Of a DNA stretch of 64,000 bases, positions 61,100-64,000 are shown one piece after another. The stretch spans positions 112,902 to 176,901 of the forward strand of contig BDSI01000183.1 in NCBI GenBank assembly GCA_003117195.1. Reading direction: 5' to 3'. The position numbers and the translations under genes are program-made. Within the stretch, counting starts at the first letter, position 1, and each line of letters opens with the position of its first letter. This stretch comes from Eudorina sp. 2006-703-Eu-15. Lineage: Eukaryota; Chlorophyta; Chlorophyceae; Chlamydomonadales; Volvocaceae. The notes under the pieces were generated by a model. That model ran no database searches. It had not been told where the DNA came from and worked only from the letters and a program-made list of their open reading frames with translations.

Positions 61100-64000
61100 T
61101 GAGACCGCGTGATCTGAGTCCTAGGCCGATGGAGCCGGCGCACGACATACTGCTTCCCCCGCCACTCCCAACACGACCCTCCGGGTTGCTGTTGCACGCC
61201 CAACTGCTGGTGTTGCTGCTGCTGCTGCGATCCCAGCATCTCGATAAGACTTTGCAAGCTCTTACCTACTACACGGAGGCGGAGCCGCCACCACTGAGTC
61301 TGCTATTGGTGCCGCAGATGGTGGAGGCCGCAAGAACATCGGTGCTGGCGCCATGCCATCGGACACATGCGCCACGGCGTCCCCCTAGCGGCAGTAAGTA
61401 ACACCGCCAGCGGCTTTGCTGGCTCTGCAGGCTGGCCGGATGCTGCCAAAAAGAGGGAGCTGAATGAGCTGGAATGAAGCGCCATGCACAGTATGGTTAA
61501 GCTGCTGATGCTGTTGCCGGTGGGGAATCATCTTCACCTCTGAGCGGAAGGCACTGTGTGGTGAGGCGCCGGGACCTGTCGTACAGGTGGAATTGGTGGG
61601 GTGCGTGTAAATAATGGATGTGTGTGTCGGCACACACTTGCACACATTCGTCCCGCTGCATGGACTGTGAAATAAGGCTGAAAAGCGCACTTGATGTGGA
61701 AGGGCTCTTTTTCCTGCTGTTGCACTCTGCTCTACTTCGAAACAGGCGACTTACGCTGATCTATGCGACTTGTGGTGAAGGGGGGGCCCGGGTGATGGGA
61801 TCCGATAGGCTTGAGTTGCTGAGTGTTAGCACTTACGTAGGCACTGCGTACGTGCGGCATGCATGTTGTTTGTTGGATTAGCATGCCCGCCTCAATGTGC
61901 CTGTCGGGCGGCCTGCGTAATATGAAGTATTTGCTAGGGATACTTGTTGCACGGAATATCTCGCGCCTGAGAAACTTTATGCGGAGCAAGTACGAATAAC
62001 GACACAGCGGGATAGTCAGCGCGCGCTTACATTGTACCCAAACGCTCTCAGACAAAGTTACGAAGATGATAAACGAAGCGTTGCATAGCAATGAGCTAGC
62101 TTATTTCATTGAGCGTCGATGAGCCCCAGTGCTCATAAGATGTGCACGCCAGTTGACATTAACAATGGAACGGAAGCGTAATTCAAACTGATACTCAAAA
62201 TAGGTTGATGGCTTTGTACATTACGTAGTTGCGTGCCTGGTCCCGACGTGAGCGCCGGCTGCTTGAGACAAGCACTTCATTTCAGGGATATCGATTTGGA
62301 AGGAATAAAGAAGCAATACATGCAATGTTTATGTGCTTGGATTACATGGGCATGATCACGGGAAGCGGCGAGCTGAGAAGCGCTGGTGCTTGGCGCCTTC
62401 CAATTGCATGCTGGACCTGGATATGTTCAGCTTGTGCCGTCACTGCATCAATGATGGTTGAATGATAAACGACCTTACGTACATCTACGCGTTGTAACCA
62501 TACGCCTTGGACCCGCAGCTGAAATTAGGTGAGTTGAGTAATAATGTAAAGAAAAGAATATTATTTCGTGCGAATCAAAAAGTGGATCATAGGGACAGGG
62601 GCGGCGAACCCAGGTGGGTTGCGAGCGCGACCTCAGGAGTGCAGGTAGCAATGCAGTGCGATGGATGCTGAGCAGAACCAAACCGATGATCCTTGTTACA
62701 TGGCCTGCCTGCAATAGCTAATCCGATCCCTGTTCAGTACGCCGGGCGGAGAGCATTGGAAATGGCTCGTATGAAAGGACTGATAAGTGAAGCGCATGAA
62801 GTCCAATAATATATGTATCAATTACAATGTAAGCGGAGCACATGCTGCTGCTTACTGATGATCGCGCCGAACCGCAGGTACCACGCAACAACATCCGCGT
62901 GGAATCTTGGTCAAGAAGTTTCCCTGCAGTTCAGCGAGGGCGTGATCAGTTGGCTTTATGAATATACAATGGTAATATTTTATGAAGAAGGAGCTAGCGC
63001 AGCAATAAAGCCGCGGTAAGCTGATTCGAAGAGGAGTAAGCGATCAATAGAACGTTTAAACGTTGATGAGTTACGTAGTAGTGCGCATGTTTGTTTCACA
63101 ATTGGAAAGGAGGGACCTTCAACGGGATCGTGAAATGCGTGATGCGTTGACGATTTCCGGCCTGCAGGAACATAAAGATTCAAATTAGTAGAGGAAACAG
63201 TATTCTAAATGGTGATTCACAGACCTTGCATGAACGCGAGCGGCGTAAATTCTCACCCTAACTCACAAACGGGACCTATTCAATGTTTAAGCTGAAAATT
63301 AGAACTGAATTATGGGAAACCCTAGAGCTGAGGTTTATGTGAATCGTTCGGAAGGACTGTGAAATCGAAACGCGACCTTGTTTGAAATGCGCGAGCCGAC
63401 GGTATTTTCTTCTTTGTATGCTTTGTTACATGCTGCTAGAGCGACAAAAAACGATGTACCAGTTGTCCAAGTTGTCCGGAATATTGCTGGTGTTGAGCTT
63501 CACTACAAAGCAAGTATACTACAGGCGAGGAACATAGTCGTACATTTTGTTCTTGTACATTCCCGTGGTCATTCGTTGCGTTTTGTGGTTGTGCATTCCC
63601 GTGGTCCCGGTTCATTCGTTGCGGCATGGTCGTAGGCTACTGTTCCCGTGGCCCCGTGCTGCTTACCTATCTATGTGCAGTTTTTTGTTTATTTATGAGA
63701 CGTTTACTGTTGTAATTGTTAACCGAAAGCATGCGAGTAATTATGGCGGCGTGAAGGTATTTATGTCAGAGACAATTGCGACGCTAATAAGTAGCGAAAA
63801 CGTTCAAAGTTTGCGACCTCGAGCGCCTTAAACGAACGTTTGCGAACTCGTTCAGTGCGCCGACTAACCTGACCTGTCACATGAGTCGCATTCTCCACAG
63901 CCCTTATACCCGTTCCGCGGCGGACACCATGCAACGGCTGATATCATTATTAAACATTTGCGAGGCTCAGGGGAGAATTTTGGGGGACTCTTATTAATTG
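61100..64000. other. Lower-GC, gene-poor right end
   Basis: From about 61.4 kb the DNA is markedly less GC-rich, with frequent stops in all frames. Short frames at 62229-62465 and 62813-63019 have no recognisable content. A degenerate match to the TRIM-1 LTR block (cccagcatctcgataagact) is at 61230-61250. No gene supported. Confidence 0.55.

Overview
The window looks like nuclear DNA of a colonial volvocine green alga (Chlamydomonadales, Volvox/Pleodorina-like). The evidence is: very GC-rich DNA; intron-rich genes with GT-AG splice sites and C-rich acceptor tracts; a secreted Ser-Pro repeat (hydroxyproline-rich, pherophorin-type) wall protein; alanine/glycine/glutamine-rich proteins; TGTAA polyadenylation-type signals; TTTAGGG-type interstitial telomere motifs; and a eukaryotic tRNA-Ile(AAU). 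There are two assembly gaps (2334-2879 and 43238-44000). No operons, CRISPR arrays or bacterial features are present. Gene models were built by hand by matching splice phases across exons.

Layout. (1) 1-7889, minus: a secreted Cys-rich plus (Ser-Pro)n extracellular-matrix glycoprotein whose 3' end runs off the left edge. (2) 9255-14695, minus: a nine-exon SirB1-type transglutaminase-like/TPR protein, almost certainly organellar. (3) 15996-19518, minus: a DOT1-like class I SAM methyltransferase. (4) 20840-27677, plus: divergent from gene 3, an unrecognised protein with a PD-(D/E)XK-nuclease-like N-terminal part and a 3.9-kb low-complexity last exon. (5) 30385-39136, plus: a roughly 2,100-residue low-complexity nuclear protein with a classical NLS, a 13-residue tandem repeat and an Asp-rich tail. 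(6) 42093-46643, minus: an unrecognised gene broken by the second gap. (7) 48953-54343, minus: an unrecognised gene with a 12-exon phase-consistent 3' part. Weaker candidate exons lie at 47.4-48.5 kb. A tRNA-Ile sits at 54.5 kb. From about 55 to 64 kb the DNA is less GC-rich, holds no gene I can support, and carries retroelement debris and large microsatellites.

The main discoveries are in the non-coding layer. A short dispersed repeat occurs about 12 times, essentially always inside introns. Sense copies sit just before the polypyrimidine tract and acceptor, and antisense copies sit close to the donor, as expected of an introner-like element. Two complete miniature LTR retrotransposons (TRIMs) are present, each with 81-bp LTRs, a TGGTATCGAG primer-binding site, a purine tract and a perfect 5-bp target duplication, together with a solo LTR. 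The last codons of gene 2 have been amplified downstream into an eight-fold array carrying the palindrome TGACGTCA. Several one-base frame breaks at homopolymers or in repeats are best explained as sequence errors.
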